Assembly: GCF_025698545.1 (NCBI RefSeq)
Contig: NC_068567.1
Location: 1,736,001-1,800,000, forward strand
Origin: Gossypium raimondii
Lineage: Eukaryota; Streptophyta; Magnoliopsida; Malvales; Malvaceae
Length of the DNA stretch: 64,000 nucleotides
Direction: 5' to 3'
A program made the translations under genes and the position numbers. Below, one piece after another: positions 1 through 12,963 of the stretch (within the stretch, counting starts at the first letter, position 1; each line of letters opens with the position of its first letter). Below the pieces are notes generated by a model. The model worked only from the letters and a program-made list of their open reading frames with translations, was not told the origin of the DNA and ran no database searches.

Positions 1-74
1 AGTGTCGTGACATATAGACATACCATCCTCAACTATACTAACTAGAGTGGTTAAATAATGATCTTTACAACATA

Positions 75-206
75 TACCCCCATCCTGATAAGAATACAAT
101 GAATACAGATTATCCTTATCTCTCATAGTTGCCATCATACCCCCATCCTGATAAGAATACAATGAATACAGATTATCCTTATCTCTCATAGTTGCCATCA
201 TACCCC
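75..206. repeat. 63 bp direct tandem repeat, two copies plus a 6 bp start of a third
   Basis: The unit starting TACCCCCATCCTGATAAG begins at 75 and again at 138, and its first six bases recur at 201. The two full copies are identical or nearly so by eye, which implies a recent duplication inside old repeat sequence. Confidence 0.85.
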
Positions 207-3200
207 AAGCTAGACATTGAAATACCATTTGCATCATCACAAATTGATCTTCTGGCCACCTATAGATATTATTAAAAATGACTATCAACCAATTATCAAC
301 AAGAAAAAAAAAAGAAAACATTAAAATAAAATGAAACTTCGAATCTATAACCCTAGCTTTCACTAATTATCTTCCTAGCAAAGTATGCAAAAATCATAAC
401 AATACAACTTATCACACACACATCTCCCGACAATGGTGCCAACAACTTGACCCTGCCACAACATACGAATATCGAGCAAAGAATCAACATAAAATATCAA
501 AAATTAAATTAAGTGGCTTGATTGCAAGTGTAATAGGTCAGTTGTAATATTCATAAGTGTTACAATTAAACACTTAGAAAATTCCAAGGGTTGAACCCAA
601 GAGAGATCAAGCAATAATGTGACTGAAAGTTATCATGCATGCAACGAAGAAGTCTAGCTAGCTAATCACTAAGTATTATATTACAGCAAGTCATCATTAA
701 AGGTTAAATACACTAAACTACACCTTGGATAACTAAACTGAATACTAGAAAAAAGTGCACGAATATCAATTCAATGAGCTAAAGTGGTCAATTGATATCC
801 ACATTGCTAGTTAATTCTTGAATTAGGGATCTAAATTGCTGAAACTCCTAGTTGATCCAATTTTACCTTTCAGTCACTATTTTACCCAATTGGACGATTT
901 AATCTAGTTTATCTCTCAACCTCACTAAACTGAATTGATACAATAAAATTGGTTTGAAATAGATTATTCTTTCAGTTTCACCTATCTAAATGTTCATCTA
1001 GAGGCATCAGCTCTAGGTTTTAAAGTCTATTCGATTTAGTTCAATTTATACAATTTAGTCCCTGACCCAAAAATTAATCACACAACATTTCAATAACCAA
1101 CAATCAAGATTTAATGCCTATTCATCATCAACATACAAATATCAACCAATTTTATGCTTAAATGATCCATCAAAGAAAACATTAAAAAAGGACAAAGTTG
1201 AGAAGTTCTTATTGACTCTTGAGGGAGTCTTTGTTGAAGATGATAGCAGCAAGAAATGTGATAAAAATGTAACCCAAATATGATATTTTTATACTTTTGA
1301 AAGTACACAAAGAGAAAACTTATTGGGTACTTTAAAGAGAAATCAAAATAATAAGAGAAAATTTTGTATCTAATTGTAAGAAAGTCCAAGTTACAGTAAA
1401 AATGAAGAAACTAACCATTACTAACTAACTAAGCTAAGAAAGGAAAACCTACCAATGTTGAAAAGAATAAAAGAGAGAACTAAAAAGATGATAAAAGAGG
1501 CTTATTTATGTTTGGCATAAGGATGCCTTTAATACATCTAATTTTTCAACCTTAACATTTGATAAAAATTCCCTTGGAGTGCATGAGTTGACTTGAGTTG
1601 ATGTTGGATACAAAATTGCCCCTATAGTAATTTTCACCTTGTTAGACTTCAATGTTGTGACACCCAAGTTTTAATGTTGCGACATCCTCAATAGTAGGCA
1701 CGATCTTGGCTTGAGGGTTCTTAGTGTCGTGACACAGCCTGGTTAGTGTTGCGACATCCTCAACAATGGCCCTAGACTCCTTCACTCCAACCATCAGCTT
1801 GGAGTTGTAATGATAAAGGATGAGAAGGATGAATGCGAAAGCGGATCGTAAAGTTTGCCAAAGTCACGGATTTGACTTAGGGCTCTAGACTTTCGGAAAG
1901 AAATTTAGATTTTGACACAACCTGAAACAAAATTGAATCCAAAGTCAGATAAAAAATTTAAAATAAATAACTAAAATAAAATAATAAATCAAAGATTAAT
2001 GAAGCGAATAAAGAAGATAAATGGAAAGATAGAACATGGCATGTAGAAGTCCTAAGAAGCCTTGGAAACACGAAGAATCCACAACCCCCTTCAAGCGGCT
2101 CTAATTTCCCTCCAAGATAGAAACCTTGGCAAGAAAAAGTTTGAAGATGATCCCCACAATCTAAAAAGATTGTTAAAATTCTTCTAAAAGAAACTCAAGA
2201 GAAATTCTTAAAAAGAAAAACTCAGAGGGAATTTATTAACTTAAAAGAGAAATAGAATAATAATTAATTTAATAAATTGTGTACAATGCAAATGCAAAGG
2301 CCTAAATATAGGCTAGCTAAATAAATCTAAATAAAACTCTTAAGTATACTAGAACTCTAATTTAATCTAAACAATAAGTAGTTTTAAACTAAATTTTCTT
2401 ATTAATATAAAACTCTTAAATAACTTAAAATACTTAATAATTATCAAAATTCAGAATAAAATAATAACAAAGTAATAAGATCTAACAAATATAATATTGG
2501 GCTCATATATAATAAAAATTAAATCTAAAGCCTGAACCTAATATGATTTAAAAGCCCGAAATTCGTAATTCCCATCATAATCTAGTTCAAAAATTCTACT
2601 CGCGTAGTCTTCACTAAAATGGTCATAACTTGAGCTCCTGAACTTAAAATCGAGTGATTCAAAATGCGTTTCGAAGCTAAGAGATAGATCTTCAAATGCC
2701 ATGGGACATCTCAACCTAAAAATGTTAGGATCCCATCCAAAAAGTTATCGCAAATATGCTGATTTTTCAAGCCTGAAAATTGGCAATTTTGATGATTAGA
2801 ATCTAATAAATTTCATCCCATTCGTGCATGTATCATGCAACATTGGCGACTTGTAGTCAAGACATTGGGGCTCAATGTCACGACATAGCACACCTAGTGG
2901 TGCAATATCCTTGGTAGTCAGCTCTTAGTTAGCTTTTCATTAAAGTTTTTCTCTCATGAAGTGATGGAAGGTCAATGTCATGACACACATGCATCAATGT
3001 CGCAACACCAACAGCAGTTGATGTTTTCCTCGAGGTTTGGCCATTGTCGTCTCCCTACACAAACTCAAACTAACCATTAGACTCCCACTAGCATAATTTT
3101 GTCAATTTGAATCTCAAAAGGATTAAAACGAAAGAAAAACTATCGTTAATACTAACAACTAAAAATAAACAAAAAAAAATATTTAAAAGACTCATAAATT

Positions 3201-5195
3201 GCTTAAAAACAAACTCGTTAAGCAATTGAGAGATTCTAATTTGAAATATCAAATTACAGTAAATCAACTAAGGAACTTACTCCTCGAACAAGTCTATACT
3301 TAGTAAGACTTAAATCAAAATAAATCTAAATTGAAAAGTGAAATATGTTTTGCACAGAGTGGGAATATCGGATCTCAAAAGTGTCAAAACTTCAACCTTA
3401 CCATCTGTCAATATTCCATTGAGTACACATACAGTGTTTTTAGAATAGTAAAAGAGAAAGAGTGGTTTAATAAATCAACAATTTTTAAAATATCAATAAT
3501 AAAACTTTTTAAATATATATAACAAAGATCACGTCTTGTAAATATATAATCTATTTTTTTTATCAATTGCCTAATTACATTATTTCAATCAAGTCCTCCA
3601 TTCACATATTTAGGCCTTTCTAAGTCAAAGGAGTAGATAATTTAAATCATGAAAGTAAACAAAAATATTGGCATATATCATCAAGAATAAAATTCATGAT
3701 TTGATTTGAGATCACCAAATTTTGGAAGAGATTTCGACCAATCTAATGTTGCATTAAATCTTTGAACTTGACCTTACAACATTAATAACATAAAAAGTGG
3801 TCCAAACATAGTGGTCCATACATGGACCAAAACATCATTACCGTACGTTAATTAACCATATCTCATTTTTCACACGTATTTGTCTTAAACGGTCAAAATG
3901 GTTAGATTTATTGATGATACTACTTGATTTTTCAGAATCTATTTTAGATTTTAGTAAATATTTTTTATAAGATTATATCTTGGCATTTAATAACTTCACT
4001 GTCGAATGCAGTGATGTATGTGGTATAAAGCCCTAACAACTGGCAAAAGACATGGAAAAAATCACCATTGATGTAACTTTGAGATACAAATTTTACTTTT
4101 GAAGTCAGCTTTAGGGTTGCATTGCCTAACATTTGTTTAGGTTGTCCCCATTTATGCATGCATTGCCTAACATCTCAACTTTTCTGTTGAACTCAAACTT
4201 TATTGGCAAAATGAAAGATTGATGAACATCTTTTATGTGATATTTAAAAAAAAAAAAAGCATAGGCCTATAGAAGGGCAAAGCTAGAAAAGATCCAAATA
4301 GGTTCGGGTCAGATAGGCCAGTTTTCATCGAGTTCGTGCATCACTAAGCTCACAAATTAAGTATCTATATTCTCATACAAGGTCACTCATGAAACTATAT
4401 AAACATATGTTAAGTCTAAAGTAAAATACATGTTGATATGCATGAAACCCACTTAGTATATAAAATCAATAAATAATAAATAGGGAAATACCACAATGTA
4501 AGGGACATAGAGAACAACACTCAACACTACTAATTACTTAGATTTATTTCTTGGTAAAATATTCTGAATCTGAAATCAGAAGAATCCAAAGAAGACGAAA
4601 AAATATGGTGGCTTGCTGATATGATAAGGTAAAGGAAATCATTTTTCAAAGACCAAAACCGTGTATGGGGGGGACTTGGTCTTGTCCTTACAAGACATAT
4701 TGTCTGTTAAATGTGGGGCATAATATCCACATAGGATTATGTTTACGTAGATTCTTTTGACTCATTCTACGACACGACAAAAATAATTTAAATATGATAC
4801 GATATAAAAATTTAATACGTATATAATATAAATTTATTAATGTGTGATATGTACATATTATTGACGTGTTAATATTTTAAAATATATAATAATAGAACTA
4901 AGATTTGTCAGAACCATCGAATTTGATTTTCAAATGTCTTTGAAATTCAAGTACCATTAATTCTCTTTAATTCTCATACCCTACTCATAATTAAGTATTA
5001 AAACAAAAGGCAATCACATAACTAGAAAAAAGTACATCAAACAGGAAAAAAACAATAATGTTCTAAAAATATTATATAAAAATTAAAAAAATTATTTTTA
5101 TTGAACGTAAAATTTTACATATAATATAAACCAGATATATTCAAACTTGAAGGTTTATTTTACATACGAGAACTTTTGCAAAAAAAAAAATTTGC

Positions 5196-5390
5196 TCAGT
5201 CGAGATAAAATAATGTAAACAGGGAAAAATATTGGAGCCACCAACCTCTTTCAAGGACAACAAGATTACAACAACCACCGAAGATAAAAATCCTCCACTC
5301 AAATTCTCGATATACTTTTGCCAAAACATCCGTCATACCATTACATTGTCGGTGAATAACTGTGAACTGAAACCGAGCCAATTGGTTAGT
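5196..5390 (-). mobile_element. Decayed LINE RNase H-tail fragment
   Basis: The minus strand translates to a stretch containing VIHRQCNGMTDVLAK. This resembles the end of the RNase H-like domain (RVT_3 type) of plant non-LTR retrotransposons, where a His-Arg-x-x-Asn...D-x-LAK pattern is usual. Only this tail can be recognised; the frame shifts on either side. Short and divergent, so the call is tentative. Confidence 0.35.
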
Positions 5391-5510
5391 TTTAAATAAA
5401 ATATATATTCATTCATTTAAAAATAAATTAAACCGTAAATCTAACAATTTTGAGCTTGATTCAATCTGATTTGAACACTTATAATATAATATATAGATTA
5501 GTTGAAGTTA

Positions 5511-5925
5511 GAGGTGATCATGGGCCTCATTTTTTTGCCCAAACTCATATTTCGGGCCTATATTTTACCCGAACCCTCCTATATTTTGGGCGGCCCGGTC
5601 TGGCCCGACAACCCACCCAAAATATAGGAGGGTTCGGGTAAAAATATAGGCCCGAAATATTAGTTTGGGCAAAAAAATGAGGCCATTTAGAAAACGGGCG
5701 GAGCCTCGAGCACCACTTTTTTGGCCCAGGCCCGGCCCGAATATATAATAAATATATATTCTTTTAATTTTTTAAATTTTTTTAATTTAAAAATATTTTT
5801 AAAATACTTATTATTTTTTTATTTTTAAAATAAATTTTTGGTATTTATTAAAAAATGGGCCGGGCTCAGGCTTAAGAATTTTTTCAGGCCGGGCCTAGAC
5901 AAAATTTTAGGCCCATGATCACCTC
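5511..5925. mobile_element. GC-rich MITE with TA target duplication and a 72 bp internal hairpin
   Basis: The ends are inverted repeats, GAGGTGATCATGGGCC at the left and its reverse complement at the right. Each is flanked by TA (5509-5510 and 5926-5927), as for Tc1/mariner-type insertions. Inside, 5523-5594 and 5613-5684 form a near-perfect inverted repeat containing GGGCCTATATTT and CCGAACCCTCC, separated by under 20 bases. The rest is AT-rich, with more GGGCCGGGC text near the right end. It encodes no protein. The superfamily is inferred from the TA duplication only. Confidence 0.75.
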
Positions 5926-5927
5926 TA

Positions 5928-7840
5928 GTTGCTGTCAAATTAAAGTGCTTGGAAGTTTCCTCGTGTGAATGGGATGTTTAGTTTTTATCTAGGTGGTGAC
6001 ATATTAGTGGAAGAGAAATGTTTGATGGATAGGCACAAACTATTTACTCAGAAATTACCTTTAATTATTAAAATATTAAAATAAAGTTTACTAAGAAGTA
6101 GCAAAGTAAAGGGAATTGTTAGTAAAATTTTCAGTGGAAATAAGTTCTTTTTGCACCCACAAATGGAATTAAGTACAGCAACAATGTAAAATTAAGCAGA
6201 AAGGTCCTCCAACCAATTAATTAGACAATTTGAGAGGTATGACTTAATGATGAACAAATTAACTAAAAGCTTATACGAAATTAATGATTAATTCAACGAA
6301 TTGGAGTGAATCAATAGTTTTTTTTAATTATAATAAAATTATAAATGTATAATTAAATTAATACAAAACTGATCCATGCATCGATCTAAAATTCACATAA
6401 AGTAGCAACACTTAACAACACTTGACAAAACTGACTCATCGAGATTGCAAGGAGATGTCTTTGCTGCAAAGGGTGTCTAGGTAGGTGCATGTTTGGACTT
6501 TTCGATCAACCCGAACTGAAGTTTGAATGTTTTATGTTTTCAATCAATTGATTTTTTTTGCTATTCTCAAACTCAATTATTGAGAATGTGAGCTCTAACT
6601 TAAAGAACGAAACACATGAAAAAACCAAGATTCCTGTGGAAAGAGCTTTGCACAAACCTCTATGTAAACCGAAACCAAAATTTCAACTTTAACATCCGAA
6701 TTATAGTTGTTGGATGATTGTAATTATAATTATTCTTAATCAAGAATCCAATCTTAAGAAAAGTAGAATTTATTTGAATAAAAAAAAATTAAGTTTCTGC
6801 AGAATTTCACTCATTCGGAATTCTTAATTCTTAATTCAGAATTTCCAACTGGGCCGATATGAGATCAGTCCTCTATTGTTTTAAATTAAAAATTGAGCTC
6901 ATATATTTAATTAACTAAATAACTAAATTAATTATTAAAAATATTAATTCTAGTTAATTAATTTACTCAACACAATCCTAATTCTATTAAAATCATGATG
7001 ACTTTACCATATTAAAATTTATGTACAAATTTATTTAATTATTCGAATGAAATTAAACTACAATGACTACATAGTTTAATTTTCACTTTAGATTTAATTA
7101 TTTAATTTATTCATCCAATTAAATAATAACCCAAAAGAATTAAATTAATCTTAAGTAATCTCTTGCTTTATCGAAAAACTAATTTTACTACAATTTATTT
7201 ATCAATAATGTTTTGTCCAGACATTTGACGTTTTTTTTTGTATCCAATCTGCTCAAAGATATAATGAACTAGTAAGGGATGGACCGCACTTATACATAAT
7301 TAGGGTTAAATGACGTTTTCCATGACTGAACTCCCCATATGCCCTTGTCGTATATTTGACTATTTTGAGTGGATTTAAGGAAAAAAGAAAGGTTTGCATT
7401 GACAAGACATCCCCTAAAATTTCATGAATGAATGTGGATACAGCCTAAAATTCTTCTTTTTTTTTTGTCATTTAAACTTGTTTTTGGCTCATAATTCTAT
7501 TGGCTTCATGGGTGTCGACGACTTGAGTCAACCTGTATAATAAATTATTTCACAATAACATTTTCTAAATTTCACGCATAAAATTAAACCTAAAAAATAT
7601 TAAAACTATATATCTTTAGAGTATAATAAAAAATTAATTAGAAAATAGTGATGAGAGAAAATATATTCAAACTTTAGTAAATGTGTAGTTACAAATATAG
7701 AATAAAATAATTTTTGTAAAAAAAAACAATTTTAATAATTTAATTCACAAATAGTATCCAGGCATATTAGTCTTCTCTGATCGTGAGTCAATTTGTCTTC
7801 TTCCAGTTTTTTGGCATTTCCTTGATCTCTCTCACTCCAT
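5928..7840. other. AT-rich intergenic DNA upstream of the NAC gene
   Basis: No coding region or structured RNA was recognised. There are several short homopolymer runs and poly-AT tracts. The last few hundred bases presumably carry the NAC gene promoter, but I can name no specific factor site with confidence. Confidence 0.4.
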
Positions 7841-7848
7841 ATATATGT

Positions 7849-7857
7849 ATATATAAT
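7849..7857 (+). promoter_or_regulatory. Candidate TATA box of the NAC gene
   Basis: A TATATATAA-like run lies about 130 bases before the chosen ATG, after a CT-rich stretch ending CTCACTCC. This spacing would allow a 5' leader of roughly 100 bases. AT-rich runs are common here, so support is modest. Confidence 0.35.
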
Positions 7858-7981
7858 GATACACCAATGTCATACGTATCAGATATGTTTTATGATCTGA
7901 TTGGTATTATTGAATGATACATTTGTCTTTTTGGTTAAGAAAAACAACAACAAAAAGAAACAGGCTTCAAAAGATAGGAAG

Positions 7982-10900
7982 ATGGTTCTAACAGGCTTCA
8001 GATTTTCTCCCACAGACGAAGAGGTCATCGAAATCTTGAGCCAGAAAGTGTCTGGAAACACTTCCATGGCGGCTTTCGATTTCATCATCCAAAAAAATAT
8101 CTATGATTTTGAGCCGCAAGAGCTTCATGGTCCGACATCTTTCCCTCCTTTTTCTGGTTTTTCCTATGTTATATCTTCATCAGTTTTGCATGTCCGAAAC
8201 TAGGGTTTTCGACATTAATACTTAGTACTCAAAAGCTATGAGTTTAGGTGTCGTGTGATAAGATCATGCATGTTTCATGGAACATGCACTCATCAGATCA
8301 GACCAATAAATACATTCATATGCATTACATAAGGAAAACGTGTTGAATATATATTATATAAATTTATGTGGTTAATTTTGTTGCAGGGAGTGAAAGTACT
8401 ATAGGATTAAACAAGAACGAGAGATATTACTATTGCAGAAGGGAGAGTGATTCAAGAGAAGTGATGGGAAGAGGATGGTGGAAGGCTACAAGTCATGTAA
8501 AGGCTGTTTCTTCACCAAATGGAGAAGTGATGGGTTATAAAAGACCTTTAACTTTTCATAGGTTTAAAGATAATATCCAAGGAAACCGAAAGGGAGCCAT
8601 CAAAACAGATTGGATAATGCATGAATACGGCCTTCAATCAATTCATACGGTTCCTTTCTTCTTCTTCTTCTTCCTTATATATCTGCCTTCTAATTCGTTG
8701 CTTTCTCCTTTTTTCCCTTTCTGGATTATAATACTATACGTGAACTAATTGGATTAAGTTTCCTTTCTGGGAATCCATGAGCAAATGACCTAGGGATAAG
8801 AAAAGGGTTTGTAGATGCTATAATTGGTAACCCCAATTTATTAATAAGAGAAACACATTGCAAAATGTTAACCTCTTTCTTAAATAAAGAGATTACAAAA
8901 ACTCTTAGAATAACCGGAGAAACTAAAGCGCTCCCGACCTTAAATAATCAACTCCTACACAAACAAACAAATACATAATCATCACCCCTCAAAACAGCAA
9001 ATACATAATCATAAGAGCGAAACACAATAGAAAAACACTTGTTACCAATCAAAAATTATTTCACCGCCAAGCTTTAAGTAACGCAAGTCTAACTCACCTC
9101 TGCTTTGGCAAGAGCATCAACCATTTCATTACCTTGCCTGAGAACAAATGCAAAGTGAACTCGTACCAATTGATTAATACTACAACCGAAACCAATGAAG
9201 AGATTCCACAAAGACCACGACCTAGAATTCCTTTCCAGCATCCACTCCAAAGCAACCCATGAAGCAGATTCAATAATAAAAGGGACTTTCAAATTCCATC
9301 CCATGCCAAAAAAAACACCTTCAAGCCAGTTTTAATAGCCATAACTTCTGTCATTTTCGGTTCTTATTAATCTTCTATATCCAACAATGGGAGATTTAAA
9401 CTTATTTTTTAAGCAACAAATATTATTTAGTCAAATACATATCTAGTAACCTTTTTTTCAATATAGGAAATAGATACTAAAATTGAACATGAAATTATTA
9501 CTTATAGTTGAGTTAAATATTAGGACGCCATATGATGTTCCTCCATTAATTTTATGTGAAATTTATGTTGTTAATGAGGATTTTAAGGACATTTTTAATG
9601 TTAACGATACATTAAATGTAGTAATAATGGTATTAAATATTTCTAATGCATTAGCTATATATACATAAACCTTAAGTAATACTATTCACAGTATATAAAA
9701 CCTTGCATGGATCATAATGATATAAATTTAGTGTATCCTTCAATTTTATTTGTTTGTGGTTTGGGAGTTTTATTCCTTATTTAATTTTTTAATAGTGGTC
9801 CGAGAATAAGTGTCCATCAAATACATCTGAAACCACTAATAAAAATGGTAATTAAGAAAGAAAATAATTCTTAAAAGGAGTTGAAAGGAAAACTAAAACT
9901 CTTCTGAAAAACTCTTTCAAGTTACTAGAGCGAGTCAGGATAGGAGAATGAGGTCATCCTTCTGTAAATAAATAAAATCTTCAATTCAAAGAACATGAGC
10001 CAGATGCGTAAAAGCTCATAGTGACTCTATAAAACAGAAGTCCAATGCTGCGAGATCGATGACCCCTAAAATTTATTTAATCCTTTAATTGTTTAGACAC
10101 TTGAAAATTATTTAAAACTTATATATTTTACTCATTAAATAGTAGACCAAATATCCTACTTGATACTAATGGGACCCGAAAATATTCTGCCTTGCCTTTA
10201 ATAGCTGGTGGAAAGCTTAATAGGGTAATTAAGATTCGGTTGTCTATGGTAAAACCTTTTAATAGGTTAAAAAGAGATTCGGTTTTTGAAAATGGTATCA
10301 TTTGTGTGTTATTAAATTCTAGTTTTACTTTGTTTATTCATTTAAATACATCTTCCTACATACTTTATTTATAGATTTATATTTGATGCACCATAATGAA
10401 GTTAGAACATAAGGGTCAAAATTAAATTGCAAATTTTGAAGGGCTAAAATGTAAGTTCATCATTATATTATTTTATTTTAGACAGATACTTTTTTTGGGT
10501 AAACTACAATAGTAGTCGTCTAACTATTAGTATTTTTTTAAATGATCACTCGACTGTTCAATTTTGCCTTTTCTAGTCACCAATTGACTAAAATGTGGCA
10601 ATTTTTAAAATTGGTATAATAGCTACTTTAACCCTCAACATTTACACATTATGTAATTTGGTCTCTCTTTTTTTTTTTGCAATCTTACTTTTCTTTGTGA
10701 CGTTGAGGGTTAATTTTAAAAGAATGAGAAAAAAATGAAAATTATTTTCTTGGATTTTTTTGGTGTTTTCATTTTTATATATTTTCAATCAAATTTATTT
10801 ATTTATTTAGCTGAAAAGGTCATAAAGAAAATCAAAAGTGTAAAAAAAATTAAATTACACAATGTGTAAATGTTGAGGGTTAGATTTTTTAGAACAAAAC

Positions 10901-12610
10901 TAAATTGACATAATGTGTAAATGTTGAGTGTTAGATTTTTTAGAACAAAACTAAATTGACATAATGTGTAAATGTTGAGGGTTAAAGTTCCTATTATACA
11001 AATTTTAAAAGCTGCCACCTTTAGCCAGCTCATGCCCAAAAAAAACAAATTTGATTAATTAGGTGATCATTCCGCTAATTTTTCTTTTTCACGAGTATCT
11101 ACGGGTTCTTGATCTAAAATATAAAATTACTCATACATTAACATATATTTCAGTTCCAATTCATTTCATAATTAATACCCTTCAATTTTTCAAATTTACA
11201 CAATTACCCCAAAATTTTACAACTTTTGCAATTTAATCCCTTAACTAGTTAATCTATCAAATGAACTAGTTTTCTCAATTAATAATTTATTTAAATATTA
11301 TAAGATATCATACAGCCCTTGATAAAACATAAATTTAATACCTAACCCTAATACTTTAACTTTTCATAATTTAGTCCTAAAATCAACATTTAACAAATCA
11401 CTTTATACAATCATCATATAACATAATTAAAGCTCTAAATCCATATTTATTCATCTAAAACATCCTATATTCATCAATGGTAACTTCCAAAATTTTCAAT
11501 TAAATCAAAAACTAAAGCAAGACTTAGTTGGACCTAATTGTAAAAGTCTCAAAATATAAAATTACAAGAAAAGGGTAAGAATTAAACTCACTTGAAGTAA
11601 AAATATAAAAATCAGCTTAAGGATCTCTCCTATGGATGTTTTTGGCTGAGAATTGAAGAAGAATTTGTCTAGAAACCTTTAAAATTTCAATTTGTAGTTT
11701 TAATTTTGCTTTATTTTATTAATATTTTCACTACTTATGCCGCCTCAGTCATTTCAATTTGGCTTATTTACTCTTTAAGTCCTCCTATTTACCATTTAAT
11801 CCATTTAACCACTATTTCTTTTAATTAGTAAGTTTTGTATCTTTTCAATTTAGTCCTTTTAATTAATTAACTATCAAAACGTTAAAATTTTTAACGAAAC
11901 TTTCATACTACCTTAATAACACTCCATAAATATTTATAAAAATATTTATGGCTCGGTTTATAGAATCGAGGTCTCGATGCCTCATTTTCTAAACTACTTG
12001 ACCTAATAAATCATTATAAAACACAAATTACTAATTCAAAAATATTTTTAAAACTACATTTGACTCGTAAATATTAAATATTAAAATTTACGAGTTTACT
12101 CGTTATATTTGATTGTCTTGAACTACTGTTTCCGACACCACTAAAAATTAGACTATTACATGCCTTACCTGGCTACGCAATTGTACATCAAACATTAAAC
12201 CTTCAAAGGTGAAAAACTCGCTTTTTTCTTATTGAAATTTCATGTAGGAATGGAGACTGTGTAAGATTAAGTACAAAGGGAAAGAAAAGGTTGAAGAGGA
12301 CATGACACCAATGGAGAAAACATTCGGACATAGTAATAATAAGACTCTATTAACGAGTTTCGAAGCTAAAGATGGCAGCAGCAGCAGCAGCAATTCCATA
12401 GCTCCCATGCAGTTGGAGCTTGCTTTCGAACAGCCGCCATTGACGCAGCCCATATTACCTGTAAACAACGACATTAATTATAATTATGACAGTTATTGTT
12501 GGTCCAACTCCAACATGATGCTTTATGAAGATCATCAGTTGGCTGATCAATTAGACACCCTATCAGAGCAGCCATTTTCAGACCTTTGGTCATGGGATGA
12601 TTACCATTAG
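7982..12610 (+). CDS. NAC domain transcription factor, divergent short form (3 exons)
   Basis: Plant-specific NAC factors bind DNA through an N-terminal domain of subdomains A-E and act in the nucleus. Exons by eye: 7982-8129, 8387-8649 and 12248-12610, giving 774 nt, a 257 aa protein with no internal stop. Subdomain A is visible as GFRFSPTDEEV (residues 5-15), C as GRGWWKATSHVK, D as DWIMHEYGL and E as EWRLCKIKYKG. The C-terminus (about 100 aa) has a Ser run and ends in an acidic, Trp-containing motif (DLWSWDDYH), plausible as an activation region. The initiator-like TGFRF replaces the usual LPPGFRF, and the basic patch of subdomains C/D is altered, so DNA specificity may differ. Intron 2 is 3598 bases and holds TE fragments. 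The donors (GTCCGA, GTTCCT) are weak but keep frame exactly. An older frame open upstream from 7901 is not needed. No predicted transmembrane tail. Confidence 0.85.
9080..9350 (-). mobile_element. LINE RNase H-like fragment in NAC intron 2
   Basis: The minus-strand translation includes IIESASWVALEWML and FVLRQGNEMVDALAKAEVS. These match the pattern of the last third of the plant LINE RNase H domain (ESD-like acidic motif, then RxxNxxxDxLAK). Only this part survives and the frame closes on both sides. It runs antisense to the NAC gene and lies wholly within its second intron. Confidence 0.6.
10495..11095 (+). mobile_element. Non-coding dispersed repeat, full copy 1, with internal 51 bp tandem array
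   Basis: This segment and 62310-62930 share the same order of blocks: a start like GTAAACTACAATAGTAGTC, 'agtcacc-aactatt' motifs, a block with 'ctttaaccctcaacattta', a GTTGAGGGTTAATTTTAAAA block, and an end with 'attttaaaag(c/t)g(c/a)cac'. In this copy a 51 bp unit starting AATGTGTAAATGTTGAG occurs at 10861, 10912 and (partly) 10963. No protein is encoded. Partial relatives occur at 55380-55555 and 56620-56830 in the opposite orientation. It sits in NAC intron 2. Confidence 0.65.
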
Positions 12611-12807
12611 TTGCCCCTTTCTACTAGTAATAATAAGCACCCATGTTATATATATAGATATATATATCCACTTAAACCGTGCAAAAATTAAATATAGTAT
12701 GGACGTATATAATTAGTGGTCAAACTGATCATCACTCTTGCATGTTCGATGATATTATATTGTTTATGAATTAGTTGAAGTTTATTTGTGAATCCAACAC
12801 TCATTAA

Positions 12808-12960
12808 GGGTGGGTTTGGATGGGCGATTGGTGCTGTGCGGTGCGTTTAGTTTAGTTTACTTTTTGTTTCACGCTATAGTATCGTTACAGTATCTAATCT
12901 CACCGTCACCGCTGTTTTTACACTAACCGCAGGTAAACGCACCGCCCATCCAAACTTACC
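12808..12960. mobile_element. Tourist-like MITE (153 bp) with TAA target duplication
   Basis: The left end GGGTGGGTTTGGATGGGCG and the right end (GGTAAGTTTGGATGGGCG read on the minus strand) form terminal inverted repeats. TAA flanks both sides (12805-12807 and 12961-12963), as expected for PIF/Harbinger insertions. The interior is GC-richer than the surroundings and non-coding. It lies about 200 bases after the NAC stop codon, so it may be in or next to the 3' end of that transcript. Confidence 0.75.
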
Positions 12961-12963
12961 TAA

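Larger units (their letters stand above)
1..5508. other. Gene-free retroelement-derived intergenic DNA
   Basis: No reading frame here resembles a known gene; the longest open stretches (for example 1111-1389 and 3965-4159) are AT-rich and lack domains. Around 1650-1760 and 2840-3010 are repeated, decayed copies of a 10 bp near-palindrome related to TGTCGCGACA, in text that looks like old LTR-retrotransposon sequence. The segment between them (about 1800-2830) looks like a separate insertion, but I found no clean TG...CA ends or target duplication for it. Confidence 0.5.

Noticed and set aside
3331..3522. 63-codon plus-strand frame
   Set aside because: Random AT-rich frame inside repeat-derived DNA.
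8368..8748. Reading through the NAC exon 2 donor as a 126-codon single-exon gene
   Set aside because: The extension past 8649 is a Phe/Leu-rich intron translation, whereas splicing to 12248 restores NAC subdomain E in phase.
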